A DNA stretch of 64,000 nucleotides, taken from positions 186,001 to 250,000 of the forward strand of contig NZ_PYWB01000009.1 of NCBI RefSeq assembly GCF_003056345.1. Reading direction: 5' to 3'. The DNA comes from Devosia submarina (GTDB lineage: Bacteria; Pseudomonadota; Alphaproteobacteria; Rhizobiales; Devosiaceae). Below the pieces are notes generated by a model. The model did not search any database, was not told the origin of the DNA, and saw only the letters and a program-made list of their open reading frames with translations. This document shows, piece after piece, positions 15,587 through 24,682 of the stretch. Each line of letters opens with the position of its first letter. Position 1 is the stretch's first letter. The translations under genes and the position numbers were made by a program.

Positions 15587-16057
15587 CAGGATGGGTCTCC
15601 AGAGCATGGGGTATCCGCTGCCGGTGCCATAGCGACTGCTATGGGGGTGCTTGAGGGCGAGGCAGGTCCGGTCTGACCGGCAGCGGAATTTGTTCCGGAG
15701 GCGCTGGGAGCAGCCGTCACGGTGATGGTGCAAGGTGCGCCGATATCGACCCACTCGAAGGAGCCCTTGCTGACGAACTTGTTGCTGTCGTCCTCAATGA
15801 TCCCGTGCTTCACGAGCAGGTCCAGTGGCGCTTTCAGAAGATTGTCGCCGTCGCGGGCCCGGCGATCGGGAGCGACCAGCTGCATCTCGATATGGGACCT
15901 TGCCTTTGATCGGCTGCGGGCGCTGAGCTTTGAGTTCCCAGCCGGCAGCATCACGCCATTCACGATAGCGCTCGGACAGGTGACTGCCATTGTGCTTGCG
16001 GAAGGTCCCGTTGACGGATGGCGGGAAGGGCAGGGTGATGGTGGTGCACGCGTTCAT
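15586..16057 (-). pseudogene. rusA: RusA-type Holliday junction resolvase, frameshifted
   Basis: Two frames together make one RusA: MNACTTITLPFPPSVNGTFR through QPIKGKV in the first, then HIEMQLVAPDRRARDGDNLL and the acidic pair around KHGIIEDD in the second. The Asp residues in the RDGDN and IEDD blocks are the expected metal ligands. One extra base in the CCC (plus-strand GGG at 15894-15896) separates them. RusA resolves four-way junctions in phage recombination. Start and stop overlap both neighbours by ATGA/TGATG, so the original gene was compactly embedded. Confidence 0.75.
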
Positions 16058-16339
16058 GCTGCCACCCGGCCGGTTCGCGGCTTGATGACGATGTCGACTT
16101 CGTAGTCGAGGGCCTCGACGAGCCGGAAGAGATAGTCCAGACCGATGCTGCTGAAGTCCGCGCCCTTGGGTCTGGCTCAAGTGGGAATAAAATGATGCAG
16201 AATTCTTGCGACCGACGCGTTCAGCAAGGACCGACGTCTTAATCCGCTGCTTGGATTTCTCCTGCAGCACGAATCCAGCGGCCTTGCGCTTGATAGATTC
16301 GGTGCATTTGGCCTTCGCATTGCGCCGAGGCTCGCTCAT
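16054..16339 (-). pseudogene. XRE-type HTH regulator, frameshifted
   Basis: The first part (KQRIKTSVLAERVGRKNSAS) reads as the start of a helix-turn-helix domain; after a G-run (minus-strand GGG, plus-strand 16163-16165) the family pattern continues in another frame as GADFSSIGLDYLFRLVEALD then YEVDIVIKP, and ends at a TGA overlapping the rusA ATG. Removing one G joins the two. It would have been a small cytosolic DNA-binding protein. Confidence 0.6.
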
Positions 16340-16632
16340 TATGCGGCCTCTGCAGTAATCTTGCGCAGTGCAACGTGTTGGAAATCCTTCAGCAGATCCT
16401 TGAGGCGATCCGGTCCAAAGTGTTCTTCGCGGCCCGCTTCTAGATTTCTGAAAGTGCGTGCGTTGACTGAAGGATTGTAAGTCGAGATCTGCTCTAGGGT
16501 GATCCCGTACTGATCAATGATTACTGCAATCTGCTGGATACGATCGGACTTTACACTGCGAGCTTCACAGTGTTTATTCCAAGTATCGATGGATTGTGTA
16601 CGTGATCACAAAGGGTTGGCCCAAGCTTTCAT
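16339..16632 (-). pseudogene. HTH-like gene interrupted by an in-frame TGA
   Basis: From about 16605 down to the TAA at 16339-16341 the minus strand encodes a coherent HTH-like protein (for example GITLEQISTYNPSVNART, FRNLEAGREEHFGPDRLKD), and the stop overlaps the next ATG (TAATG). No ATG, GTG or TTG occurs inside it. The only upstream ATG in frame (16632, MKAWANPL) is separated by TGA at 16606-16608. So the gene has a nonsense mutation, a sequencing error, an unusual start, or readthrough. Confidence 0.5.
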
Positions 16633-16767
16633 GCGCCCTGCTGGCCACCAATTCTTGCGTCAATGTCACCGCCCAAAGAAAAAGTCCCACGGACTAAACA
16701 ATTCTGAACATATTTTTTTGCGGTGTGATTGGGGCCTCTTCGCCCGCGATTCCGGAATTTGTCTCCG

Positions 16768-16792
16768 ATCCTTCAAACTTCGAAGGATTTTT
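16768..16792 (+). terminator. Hairpin plus T-run in the leader of the replication gene
   Basis: ATCCTTC and GAAGGAT pair around a 7-base loop and run into TTTTT, which fits a weak intrinsic terminator on the plus strand, 120 bases before the primase/helicase ATG. It may stop read-through or act as an attenuator. Stem is short, so strength is uncertain. Confidence 0.4.
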
Positions 16793-16908
16793 GCCCCTTT
16801 ACTCTTGCACGGGACGGACTATGTTTGATGTCAGCACAAGGGCAGTAGACCCGAGGCGACAATAAAAACCGGCGGACATAAGCACCCCGCTGACCGCATG
16901 GAATAGAG

Positions 16909-19900
16909 ATGAAGCACTGGACACCCAATAAGTCCGGCAGCGGAGGTACGCCTCCCGAAACCGGACTCAAGCAGCCGAACCCCAATTGGAAATACCAAAG
17001 CTTTGGCTTGATGGGCCCCTCGGTCCTCGCCAACGGCTGGTCGATCTTTCCGCAGCATCACGGCGATGACTTCACCGAAGAAAAGCGGGAGCCTGGCACT
17101 CCGCACGGTGCCAAGAAGATCGCCTATAAGGGATATTACAAGCTGCACCAGCAGCTGCCCCTGGCTGAAACGGTCAAGCACTGGTCCGACAACAAAGGCG
17201 TGCGGGATCTTAACATTGCTGGCGTCACTGGTGATACGGCCGGTACTCACGGCTGGTTCACCGCTGACGTCGACGTATATGATCATGTCAAGATGCGGGT
17301 CATCAGCGAGATTGCTGCAGAGACCTTGGGTTGGTCACCGCTGCGCCGCGGCCGCCCATCCGTGGCAAAAGAAGCATGGATCTACCGCCGCCCGATCGGC
17401 AAGCTGAACCTGCCAAAGCGGTTCGTTTTTGAATCCTTGTTCGAAGGCAAGGATGAAGCCATCGAGATCCTGGACGACGGTGCGCCGATCACCTTCTTTG
17501 GCTTCCATCACAAGACCGGCGAGTTCTTCGAGTGGCCGGAACGGTCACCATACAATTCATCTCCCGATTGCGCCCCGATCACCGATGAAGATGGCGTTCT
17601 CGAATTCCTGCGCCGTGTCCATGCGGTCTATCCTTTCAAGGATTTCGAGAAGCTCCTCGCCGGCAAGGGCATCGCTGCCGACTTCGATTATGTCGACACT
17701 GATGTCAGTGACATCCGCACCCCCGCGATCTCCGAAGCCAAGCTGTCGGCATCCCCGCTGACCGGCGGCCGCCGCCAAGAATGGCTGCTGCCCCGTTCGG
17801 TGTCCTGGGCCACCTTCAACGCCGGCATCGTTGCGCCCTTGAGTGGCGATGTCCGCCAGGTGTCAGGCGAAGGCGTCAGCCGCATTGCGCGTGCGATGGC
17901 CCGCGAAGCTATCGAGTACACCAACTACAGCGAGACAGAAGCCTACTCGAAAGCCCGTGAGCTAATCAGGTCGGCTGCCGTCAAATTGGTGGATGGTCGC
18001 TTCAAGCCCAAGGGTACGCAGCGCAAGGTTCAGGCTGCGGACGGATCCGTGGTAGTGGTCTCCAAGGACCGCCATTATCCGGAGTGCCGCGATCCGGAAC
18101 TGTCGTGGCTGCCGCCAGCGGCGAAGCGGGCAGGGGTCGAAAAGGATGAGGAAACCAAGCGCACGCTGAAATGGTCGCTGTCACCATCTGACGCGGAACT
18201 GGCCAAGGCCCGTGAACTGATCGGTAACCGGGAAGCGATCCGCACCGGGACCAGCCGCAAAGTTCGTCTGGCAATCCGTGGCTGGCTGATCCGGACCGCC
18301 CGCTGGAATCCCGAAAGCGGCAAGCCTGCACCCCGGCTGCTGATCAAGGCACCCACCGGGGCTGGGAAGACCACGGCTTTGCTCCAGGAACTGGTGCGCT
18401 TCAAGAAGCGGGGCGGCAAAATCGGTCCGATCCTGATGCTCCTGCCCAGCTATGAAAACACGTCCGAACTGGAGGCCCGGCAGGATCTCGGTGTCTGGAC
18501 AAAGGCGCAGGAAGAACGGGCCAATGAGATCAAAGCTGAGCTCAAGAATGCTGGCGATCTCATCCGGGTCATGACGTTCAAGGGCAAGCTGGCTGCGGGT
18601 TGCGAGTTTCCAGAGATAACGCAAAAGCTCATGGCAAAGCGCTACAGCACGGCCGGCATGTGCAAGGCTAAGGACCCTTCGATCTCCGTGGAGGATGAGA
18701 ACGGCAAGAGAGTGCCCAAGACGGTTTATTGCCGCTTCAATCCGGAGAACTCTGACTTCGTAGAAACCGCTGAAGTCCGACCTTGCCAAGCCATTTTGCA
18801 GAAGCTCGAGGTGCCTCAGCACGACCTGATCCTGGCACCTCACGCTTTCATCCAGACCAATATTCCGGCGGCACTCAAGAACGTTGCTGCCGTGGTGATC
18901 GACGAAAAGATCTGGGACAAATGCTTGGGGAGTTACACCTTCGGCTTGGCCGAGAACCTCACCCGCGGCCGTGCTGCTCCTAAGCCGTTGGACAGCGAGG
19001 AAGCGGCTGGACTGGATACCATCGAATACGTCTTTGATCGGGGCTGGCTGACAGATCTTGTGATCCCCGCTGTGCGGCAGGGCAAGGACGTGGCCGAGGT
19101 CATCCTTGATCACCGGCACCATTATACGCCTGAAAAGTCCATCTCTGGCGACGGTCTCCTGGCACACACCCGGGCCGTCACCGGTCGCAATCAGGGCACC
19201 GTCCTTGACGTGATGCCTGGTGTCGAGATGGCGGTTATTGACCGTCTCTGTAGCACCCCAGAAGCAATTGACATCGTCGAAGAGCACAAGTTCTGGACGG
19301 TTATCCAGGAGCGCGTGGACGCCCTGATGCGAGATCGGGAGCTGCTCAAGACGTACAATCTGCACATGAAGCTGTTCGAAGAGACCAAGCCCAGGCACGG
19401 CGTTGACCTGCGCAAGTCTCCGAAGCCGCCCGTCCTCGAAGTCACGAACGACCGCGACCGCCGCATCATCTACCTGGCAGGTGCCGACGACCAGGTGACC
19501 GTCGTGTGGCGCAAGAAGCGGAACTTCGAATCCTTGCCGACGCTGTTCCTGGACGCCTCTGGTCGCAAAGAAATCCTTGAGAAAATCTGGGGCGGCACAA
19601 TCCGGACGGTCACAGTGAACGCGCCTCTGCACTTGCGGACTGTTCTGGTCCCCGACTTCGGCCAGTCAAAGACTTCAATCATCCCGAGCCAGGATGACAA
19701 CGCCGAGACGCTGCTGGCGAAGGCCGAACTGCAGACCCTCAATCGTGAGGCAATCTATACGCTCGGCTTGATGCATGGTGACAGTGCAGTCGTGGCTTGC
19801 GCCGCCAAAGGTGTGAGGTCCCAACTCAACTCCGGTTGGGCTGCTCCAGCAAACACGCACTTTATGCACTTCGGGGCAGTCCGCGGCCTGGACTTTGCGA

Positions 19901-21162
19901 AGTTTTATGGGGCAGCCGTCTCGATCGGATCCGTGACACCACGCGATACCGACATTGATGCGTATGTCGCCGCCTTGTCGTATGATGACGATGAGCCCGA
20001 GGCACTCAATGACCCGCACGGCAATGGCCGGGTCTCGGCGGATCCATCGTCAGCGAAAATCAAGCGTCGCTACATAGATCGCCCATATCCGCTGCGGGAT
20101 GGCGGGACCGCTTTGGTCACTGGAATTCATGAGTATGAAGGCGCATGGGCCCGCATGCTGCAGCAGCAGATCCGCGAGGAGGAATTGGGCCAGTTTGTCG
20201 GCCGTTTGCGTCCTGTTTACCGCGAGGGAGAGGCACCGGTTTGGTACGTGCTCGGCAAGGTTCTGCCCGACGGCATCATTGTCGACGACATCATTTCGCT
20301 GCGGGATCTGGCACGGCCCACAGGTCGCAGCACGCGGGCATTCCGTATGGTCAAGGAAGCCGGCGGCGTAGTCACGGAAGCGGGCCACAAGCTGCTGAAC
20401 CTGTACCAACCGCATGCGTCAGATGCCGCCGTGCAGAAGCTGGGAGTGGCCTTCGCCGGTAACCCCCGCATGCGCCGCGGCTTCCATGAAATCACCTACA
20501 CGATCGAAGGCAGCCACGACGAATTCCGGGGGTGGGTGTTTGCAGGCGACGGCGCTGAGCCGGTCGAGCACTTTGAAAAGGTCATGGGTATACTGGGGCC
20601 GAAAACCCGGACGCTGATCCGGATGCCGATCGTGAAAACAGCACGGCTGGCCCGTTTCGCTCGCCTCAAAGATTATGGGCAGCCGACGAAGCAGCATGAG
20701 ATCGATGTCGTGCTGGGATCGCTGCAGGAACGCGGCAAAGCCGACGCGAAGGCCCTGGCAGAGGTCGGAAAGATGGAAAGCGACAAGCAGATCAAGTTCG
20801 ACGAGAAGCGTCTGGGCATCATCTACAACGGCAAAGCCATCGATCCTGACACATATGCCGCTTTCATGGGTTTCAGGAAGGCCATGGCAGAAGCCGACAA
20901 AGCTTGCGAGGAAACCGAAGTCAAGTCGGAGATAGCTTCTGATTGGACCATTGAGCCAGCCAACGACGGCTCATCCGAGCAGACTAGAACAGCTGTCAGA
21001 CCCTTGCTAAAGCCGGACGCTGCGCCGTTCCAGGTGTTCTTCGGCACGACCCCGGCTGTTCATGCCGACAGCCCGGTGGTGGTACCAGCGCCAGGGCTCG
21101 GCAACGTCGTGCCATTCCCAAGGCGTATCGGTGCTAGACCTCGTACACAAGCGCCAGCGTGA
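16909..21162 (+). CDS. Large replication protein: primase/polymerase-like N terminus and P-loop helicase
   Basis: This 1417-aa product starts at an ATG with GGAATAGAG upstream. Its N-terminal 250 residues resemble the archaeo-eukaryotic primase-polymerase fold: WFTADVDVYD near residue 120 matches the metal-binding DxD strand. Around residue 480 a Walker A APTGAGKTT appears, with Walker B AVVIDE about 190 residues later, giving an SF1/SF2-like helicase part. Such fusions initiate replication of phages and satellites. The C-terminal tail is Pro/Val-rich. It is the only large gene of the element and is probably its replicase. Exact superfamily is uncertain. Confidence 0.7.
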   Translation: MKHWTPNKSGSGGTPPETGLKQPNPNWKYQSFGLMGPSVLANGWSIFPQHHGDDFTEEKREPGTPHGAKKIAYKGYYKLHQQLPLAETVKHWSDNKGVRDLNIAGVTGDTAGTHGWFTADVDVYDHVKMRVISEIAAETLGWSPLRRGRPSVAKEAWIYRRPIGKLNLPKRFVFESLFEGKDEAIEILDDGAPITFFGFHHKTGEFFEWPERSPYNSSPDCAPITDEDGVLEFLRRVHAVYPFKDFEKLLAGKGIAADFDYVDTDVSDIRTPAISEAKLSASPLTGGRRQEWLLPRSVSWATFNAGIVAPLSGDVRQVSGEGVSRIARAMAREAIEYTNYSETEAYSKARELIRSAAVKLVDGRFKPKGTQRKVQAADGSVVVVSKDRHYPECRDPELSWLPPAAKRAGVEKDEETKRTLKWSLSPSDAELAKARELIGNREAIRTGTSRKVRLAIRGWLIRTARWNPESGKPAPRLLIKAPTGAGKTTALLQELVRFKKRGGKIGPILMLLPSYENTSELEARQDLGVWTKAQEERANEIKAELKNAGDLIRVMTFKGKLAAGCEFPEITQKLMAKRYSTAGMCKAKDPSISVEDENGKRVPKTVYCRFNPENSDFVETAEVRPCQAILQKLEVPQHDLILAPHAFIQTNIPAALKNVAAVVIDEKIWDKCLGSYTFGLAENLTRGRAAPKPLDSEEAAGLDTIEYVFDRGWLTDLVIPAVRQGKDVAEVILDHRHHYTPEKSISGDGLLAHTRAVTGRNQGTVLDVMPGVEMAVIDRLCSTPEAIDIVEEHKFWTVIQERVDALMRDRELLKTYNLHMKLFEETKPRHGVDLRKSPKPPVLEVTNDRDRRIIYLAGADDQVTVVWRKKRNFESLPTLFLDASGRKEILEKIWGGTIRTVTVNAPLHLRTVLVPDFGQSKTSIIPSQDDNAETLLAKAELQTLNREAIYTLGLMHGDSAVVACAAKGVRSQLNSGWAAPANTHFMHFGAVRGLDFAKFYGAAVSIGSVTPRDTDIDAYVAALSYDDDEPEALNDPHGNGRVSADPSSAKIKRRYIDRPYPLRDGGTALVTGIHEYEGAWARMLQQQIREEELGQFVGRLRPVYREGEAPVWYVLGKVLPDGIIVDDIISLRDLARPTGRSTRAFRMVKEAGGVVTEAGHKLLNLYQPHASDAAVQKLGVAFAGNPRMRRGFHEITYTIEGSHDEFRGWVFAGDGAEPVEHFEKVMGILGPKTRTLIRMPIVKTARLARFARLKDYGQPTKQHEIDVVLGSLQERGKADAKALAEVGKMESDKQIKFDEKRLGIIYNGKAIDPDTYAAFMGFRKAMAEADKACEETEVKSEIASDWTIEPANDGSSEQTRTAVRPLLKPDAAPFQVFFGTTPAVHADSPVVVPAPGLGNVVPFPRRIGARPRTQAPA

Positions 21163-21329
21163 GTGGGAGCTCCTAGGCGGCGCTATTGGTGCTGCCAAGG
21201 ACCAAGGCGCAGGTCACGTTACCAATGATGAACTGCTCTGCTGGATGAGCGCAGGACTGCTATGACCCCATTTCAGACGTCTAACGGTTCGGAGCAATTT
21301 CCCGAAAGCGGACCTGACGAGGTTTTGGT

Positions 21330-21842
21330 CTAGCAGCAGCCGGAAGATTTCGCGGGTGAGCAGCAGGTTGAGGCTGCAGCCTTCGTAGCCCTGTGTCTTG
21401 GCTTGCAAATTGCTGCCCGTACTCCCAGCGTCAGGCAGGCCACATCTCCCTCGATTGAAACGCCAGCCACGTCAAGGACGCGCATAGCTTCCCCTGGCTT
21501 GCCGATCTCGATTGTAAGCCGGGCGTCATGGTTCAGGCGAACCTTCTTGTCGACTGTGGCCAGGATCGAGCGGAACTTGCCGGCCGTCATCTGAGCTTTG
21601 TCTTGCTCGGCCGGGATGTCCTCGACCTGCAGAATCGTCTCCTGCCAGCTGTCGGGATTTCCCCCACAATCCAGGGTCTGCAGGCTGGCAAATTTCACCT
21701 CGGTAATGTGATAGCCGGCCTGAACCTCGCGATCATCATAGCGAATGCTCAAGGGCATCTCATAGTGACCATCGAGCGCGGCCAGCACCTGAGCGAGGCT
21801 TGCTTCGACTTCGACATAGGGCAGACTTGCGTGGGCGTTCAT
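21330..21842 (-). CDS. DUF6428-like protein of the arsenic cluster, Cys-rich tail
   Basis: The 170-aa protein has YHITEVKFASLQTLDCGG and SWQETILQ, the core blocks I recognise from the DUF6428 family, which is often encoded next to ars genes. It ends in a Cys-rich tail (TCCSPAKSSGCC) suited to bind trivalent arsenic. It is transcribed divergently from arsR across a 41-base gap with a palindromic operator, so it is probably ArsR-controlled. Biochemical function is not known to me. Confidence 0.75.
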   Translation of the reverse strand: MNAHASLPYVEVEASLAQVLAALDGHYEMPLSIRYDDREVQAGYHITEVKFASLQTLDCGGNPDSWQETILQVEDIPAEQDKAQMTAGKFRSILATVDKKVRLNHDARLTIEIGKPGEAMRVLDVAGVSIEGDVACLTLGVRAAICKPRHRATKAAASTCCSPAKSSGCC

Positions 21843-21857
21843 CTTGGGCTATCCATT

Positions 21858-21877
21858 ATTTCAATGATCATTGAGAT
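21858..21877. promoter_or_regulatory. Probable ArsR operator between DUF6428 and arsR
   Basis: A near-perfect 20-base palindrome, ATTTCAATGATCATTGAGAT, has the perfect core TCAATGATCATTGA at 21861-21874. It fills the 41-base gap between the two divergent genes, as expected for an ArsR-family binding site that controls both. Confidence 0.65.
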
Positions 21878-21883
21878 ATTGAA

Positions 21884-22249
21884 ATGAAACTTGAAGAACC
21901 GCAAGCCCTCGATGTCTTTTCCGCCCTGAGCCAGGAAACCCGCCTCCGCATGGTGCGCGTTCTCGTCCAGGCCGGACCCGAGGGGCTTTCGGCCGGCGCC
22001 GTTGGCGAAGCGGTCGGCGCTTCATCGTCGGGCGCGTCGTTCCATCTGGCCCATCTCGAACGCGCCGGCCTGATCCAGTCGCGTCGCGAATCCCGATCAA
22101 TCATCTACAGCGCCAGCTACGACACGCTGACCGGCCTTATCGAATTCCTGATGGCGGACTGCTGCTCGGGGCGCCCGGAGATCTGCGCTCCCGCCATTGC
22201 CGCCGCCAATTGCTCACCTGCTGCCAAGGAGACTTCCTGTGCCTGCTGA
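21884..22249 (+). CDS. arsR: ArsR-family arsenic-responsive repressor
   Basis: 121 aa. The winged-helix domain fills residues 5-90, with VGEAVGASSSGASFHLAHL as the recognition region. The C-terminal part contains several cysteines (DCCSGRPEIC and later), candidates for the As(III) site. It heads the ars operon and represses it until arsenite or antimonite binds. Its stop lies beyond the arsC start, giving an 11-base overlap. Confidence 0.92.
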   Translation: MKLEEPQALDVFSALSQETRLRMVRVLVQAGPEGLSAGAVGEAVGASSSGASFHLAHLERAGLIQSRRESRSIIYSASYDTLTGLIEFLMADCCSGRPEICAPAIAAANCSPAAKETSCAC

Positions 22250-22772
22250 TGACCGCGTCTACAATGTCCTCTTCCTCTGCACCGGTAATTCTGCCCGCTC
22301 GATCCTGGGCGAGGCTTTGATGAACCATGTCGGTGAAGGCCGTTTCCGGGCTTTCTCGGCCGGCTCAACGCCGAAGGGCGAGGTGCATCCGCTGACGCTT
22401 AAAACCCTCGCAAATGCAGGGATTTCCACCGAGGGCCTGCGATCCAAGCCCTGGGACGAGTTCGCCACGCCCGATGCGCCGAAGATGGATTTCGTCTTCA
22501 CCGTTTGCGACAACGCCGCAGGCGAAGCTTGTCCGGTCTGGCCTGGGCAGCCCATGACGGCGCATTGGGGTATCGAAGACCCTGCCGCTTTTGCCGGCCC
22601 GCAGTTCCAGAAGGAAGCAGCATTCGATGATGCTCTCCGCTATCTGCGCAATCGCATTACCGCCTTCATGAGCCTACCTCTCGCCAGCATTGATCGCATG
22701 GCACTGACCTCGAAGCTCCAGGGCATCGGCGCCATGGAGGGCTCCACGTCGAAGTCGCAAGGTGCCGCATGA
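22239..22772 (+). CDS. arsC: Arsenate reductase, thioredoxin-coupled (LMW-PTPase type)
   Basis: GTG 22239 with AAGGAG upstream is the likely start; the longer frame is an artefact of ArsR overlap. The P-loop is CTGNSARS with nucleophile Cys14, and further cysteines Cys90 and Cys98 (VCDNAAGEAC) fit the three-cysteine relay of the thioredoxin-linked family. It reduces arsenate to arsenite for export. It overlaps arsR and, by ATGA, the arsN2 gene. Confidence 0.92.
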   Translation: MPADDRVYNVLFLCTGNSARSILGEALMNHVGEGRFRAFSAGSTPKGEVHPLTLKTLANAGISTEGLRSKPWDEFATPDAPKMDFVFTVCDNAAGEACPVWPGQPMTAHWGIEDPAAFAGPQFQKEAAFDDALRYLRNRITAFMSLPLASIDRMALTSKLQGIGAMEGSTSKSQGAA

Positions 22773-23194
22773 TTGCCACCCAGGAGATTCCCGGCGTCGA
22801 CCCCGATCTGCAAGCAGCTCTTCTGGCTGGCGGCCTGCCGATCGACGATATCGAAGAGCCGGGGCGCTTTTTCTATCGCGTCGAAGACCAAGGGCGTCTC
22901 ATCGGCTTCGGCGGTTTCGAGATTTATGGCGATGATGCGCTGCTGCGCTCCATCGTCGTTCCAGAGGCCAATCGGGGCAAAGGGTATGGCCGTATCCTGA
23001 CCGAAGCAATCATACGCCAGATCGTTGAAAATGGCGGAACACGCGCTTTTCTGCTGACCACCTCGGCGGCCGATTTCTTCGCCCATCTCGGCTTCCGTGC
23101 AATCGACCGGGCCGAGGCGCCAACCACCATTCTTGCCACATGCCAGGCTTCGTCCATTTGCACATCGGCGGCACTGCTGACCCGAGCCGTCTAG
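22769..23194 (+). CDS. arsN2: ArsN2 GNAT-family arsenic resistance protein
   Basis: 141 aa with the GNAT core: SIVVPEANRGKGYGRIL includes the acetyl-CoA-binding R/Q-x-x-G-x-G/A loop, and the C terminus reads CQASSICTSAALLTRA, a block I know from ArsN2. In related ArsN proteins the activity modifies arsenic-containing antimetabolites; for ArsN2 the exact substrate is unsettled. Coupled to arsC by ATGA. Confidence 0.85.
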   Translation: MIATQEIPGVDPDLQAALLAGGLPIDDIEEPGRFFYRVEDQGRLIGFGGFEIYGDDALLRSIVVPEANRGKGYGRILTEAIIRQIVENGGTRAFLLTTSAADFFAHLGFRAIDRAEAPTTILATCQASSICTSAALLTRAV

Positions 23195-23201
23195 GAATGC
23201 C

Positions 23202-24263
23202 ATGTCCATTTTTGAACGCTATCTGACCGTCTGGGTCGCGCTTTGTATTGTCGTCGGCATCGCTGCCGGGCACTTCTTCCCCGCCGTTTTCCAGGCGCTT
23301 GGCGGGCTGGAATATGCCCGGGTCAATCTGCCCATGGCGGTGCTGATCTGGCTGATGATCATCCCCATGCTGGTTCGCATCGATTTTGCCAGCCTCAAGC
23401 ATGTCGGGGGCTACTGGCGTGGCATCGGCGTCACCGTCTTCATCAACTGGGCCATCAAGCCGTTCTCGATGGCACTGCTCGGTTGGCTTTTCATCGGTTG
23501 GCTGTTCCGGCCATTACTGCCTGCGGCACAGATCGACAGCTACATCGCCGGCCTCATCATCCTGGCTGCGGCGCCGTGCACCGCCATGGTGTTCGTCTGG
23601 TCGAACCTGACCAAAGGCGAACCCCATTTTACCCTCAGCCAGGTGGCGCTCAATGACGCCATCATGATTGTCGCCTTTGCCCCGATCGTCGGGATGCTCC
23701 TGGGGCTCTCGGCCATCACCGTGCCCTGGGACACGCTGATGCTATCGGTCGCGCTCTACATCGTGGTGCCGGTCGTGATCGCGCAACTCTATCGCCGATG
23801 GGTACTCGGCCATGGCGGGATCGACGCGATGAACCGTGTGCTCTCGGTTCTTCAGCCGATATCGATCGTTGCGCTCCTGCTGACCCTGGTCATGCTGTTC
23901 GCTCTGCAGGGTGAGCAGATCATCGCCCAGCCGAGCGTGATCCTCCTGCTCGCTATCCCCATCCTGATCCAGGTCTATTTCAATTCCGGCCTGGCCTATT
24001 TCCTCAACAGGGCGACCGGCGAGCAGCACTGCGTCGCCGGTCCTTCGGCACTGATTGGGGCTTCCAACTTCTTCGAGCTGGCCGTCGCGGCCGCCATCAG
24101 CCTCTTTGGCTTCAATTCCGGGGCTGCTCTGGCCACGGTGGTCGGTGTCCTCGTTGAGGTGCCGGTCATGCTGTCGGTGGTCTGGATCGTGAACCGGTCC
24201 AAGGGCTGGTACGAAAATGGTGCCGCTGTGCGCCGCAACACCAAGGCGAGGGCCGCAGAATGA
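23202..24263 (+). CDS. acr3: Acr3-family arsenite efflux permease
   Basis: 353 aa with ten hydrophobic helices and the conserved blocks VRIDFASLK, AAPCTAMVFVWS (with the essential cysteine) and NSGLAYFLNRATG. It exports As(OH)3 across the inner membrane, driven by the proton motive force. It follows arsN2 after eight bases and overlaps the second arsC. Confidence 0.93.
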   Translation: MSIFERYLTVWVALCIVVGIAAGHFFPAVFQALGGLEYARVNLPMAVLIWLMIIPMLVRIDFASLKHVGGYWRGIGVTVFINWAIKPFSMALLGWLFIGWLFRPLLPAAQIDSYIAGLIILAAAPCTAMVFVWSNLTKGEPHFTLSQVALNDAIMIVAFAPIVGMLLGLSAITVPWDTLMLSVALYIVVPVVIAQLYRRWVLGHGGIDAMNRVLSVLQPISIVALLLTLVMLFALQGEQIIAQPSVILLLAIPILIQVYFNSGLAYFLNRATGEQHCVAGPSALIGASNFFELAVAAAISLFGFNSGAALATVVGVLVEVPVMLSVVWIVNRSKGWYENGAAVRRNTKARAAE

Positions 24264-24682
24264 GCGTCGTAATCTATCACAACCCGGACTGCGGGACGTC
24301 CAGGAATACCCTCGAGATGATCCGCCAGTCAGGCGTCGAACCAACGGTGATCGAATATCTGAAAACGCCGCCGGATGGCGCCACCATCCTCAAGCTGGTC
24401 AAGGACGCCGGCATCACCTTACGGGAAGCGCTGCGGAAGAAGGATACCCCGTTTGAGGACCTTGGCCTGGCTGATCCAGCAAAGACCGATGACGACCTGC
24501 TCGATGCCATCCAAGGTTATCCGATCCTGTTCAACCGCCCCTTCGTCGTGACGCCCATCGGCACCCGTCTGTGCCGCCCGAGCGAGGTGGTGCTGGATAT
24601 CCTCGAGAACCCCGACATTGGCCCGTTCGTCAAGGAAGACGGCGAAGTCGTCATCGACGCCGAGGGAAATCGTATTGTCTGA
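24260..24682 (+). CDS. arsC: Arsenate reductase, glutaredoxin-coupled (ArsC/Spx fold)
   Basis: 140 aa with [13 protein letters not shown], where Cys11 is the catalytic cysteine, and the RPFVV...RLCRP block of the ArsC family. It uses glutathione and glutaredoxin, unlike the LMW-PTPase ArsC encoded upstream, so the operon holds two unrelated reductases for the same reaction. Linked by ATGA to acr3 and by an eight-base overlap to arsH. Confidence 0.92.
   Translation: MSVVIYHNPDCGTSRNTLEMIRQSGVEPTVIEYLKTPPDGATILKLVKDAGITLREALRKKDTPFEDLGLADPAKTDDDLLDAIQGYPILFNRPFVVTPIGTRLCRPSEVVLDILENPDIGPFVKEDGEVVIDAEGNRIV

Noticed and set aside
18181..19632. Minus-strand open frame of 483 aa
   Set aside because: Opposite to the primase/helicase gene; no motifs, composition is that of an antisense frame.
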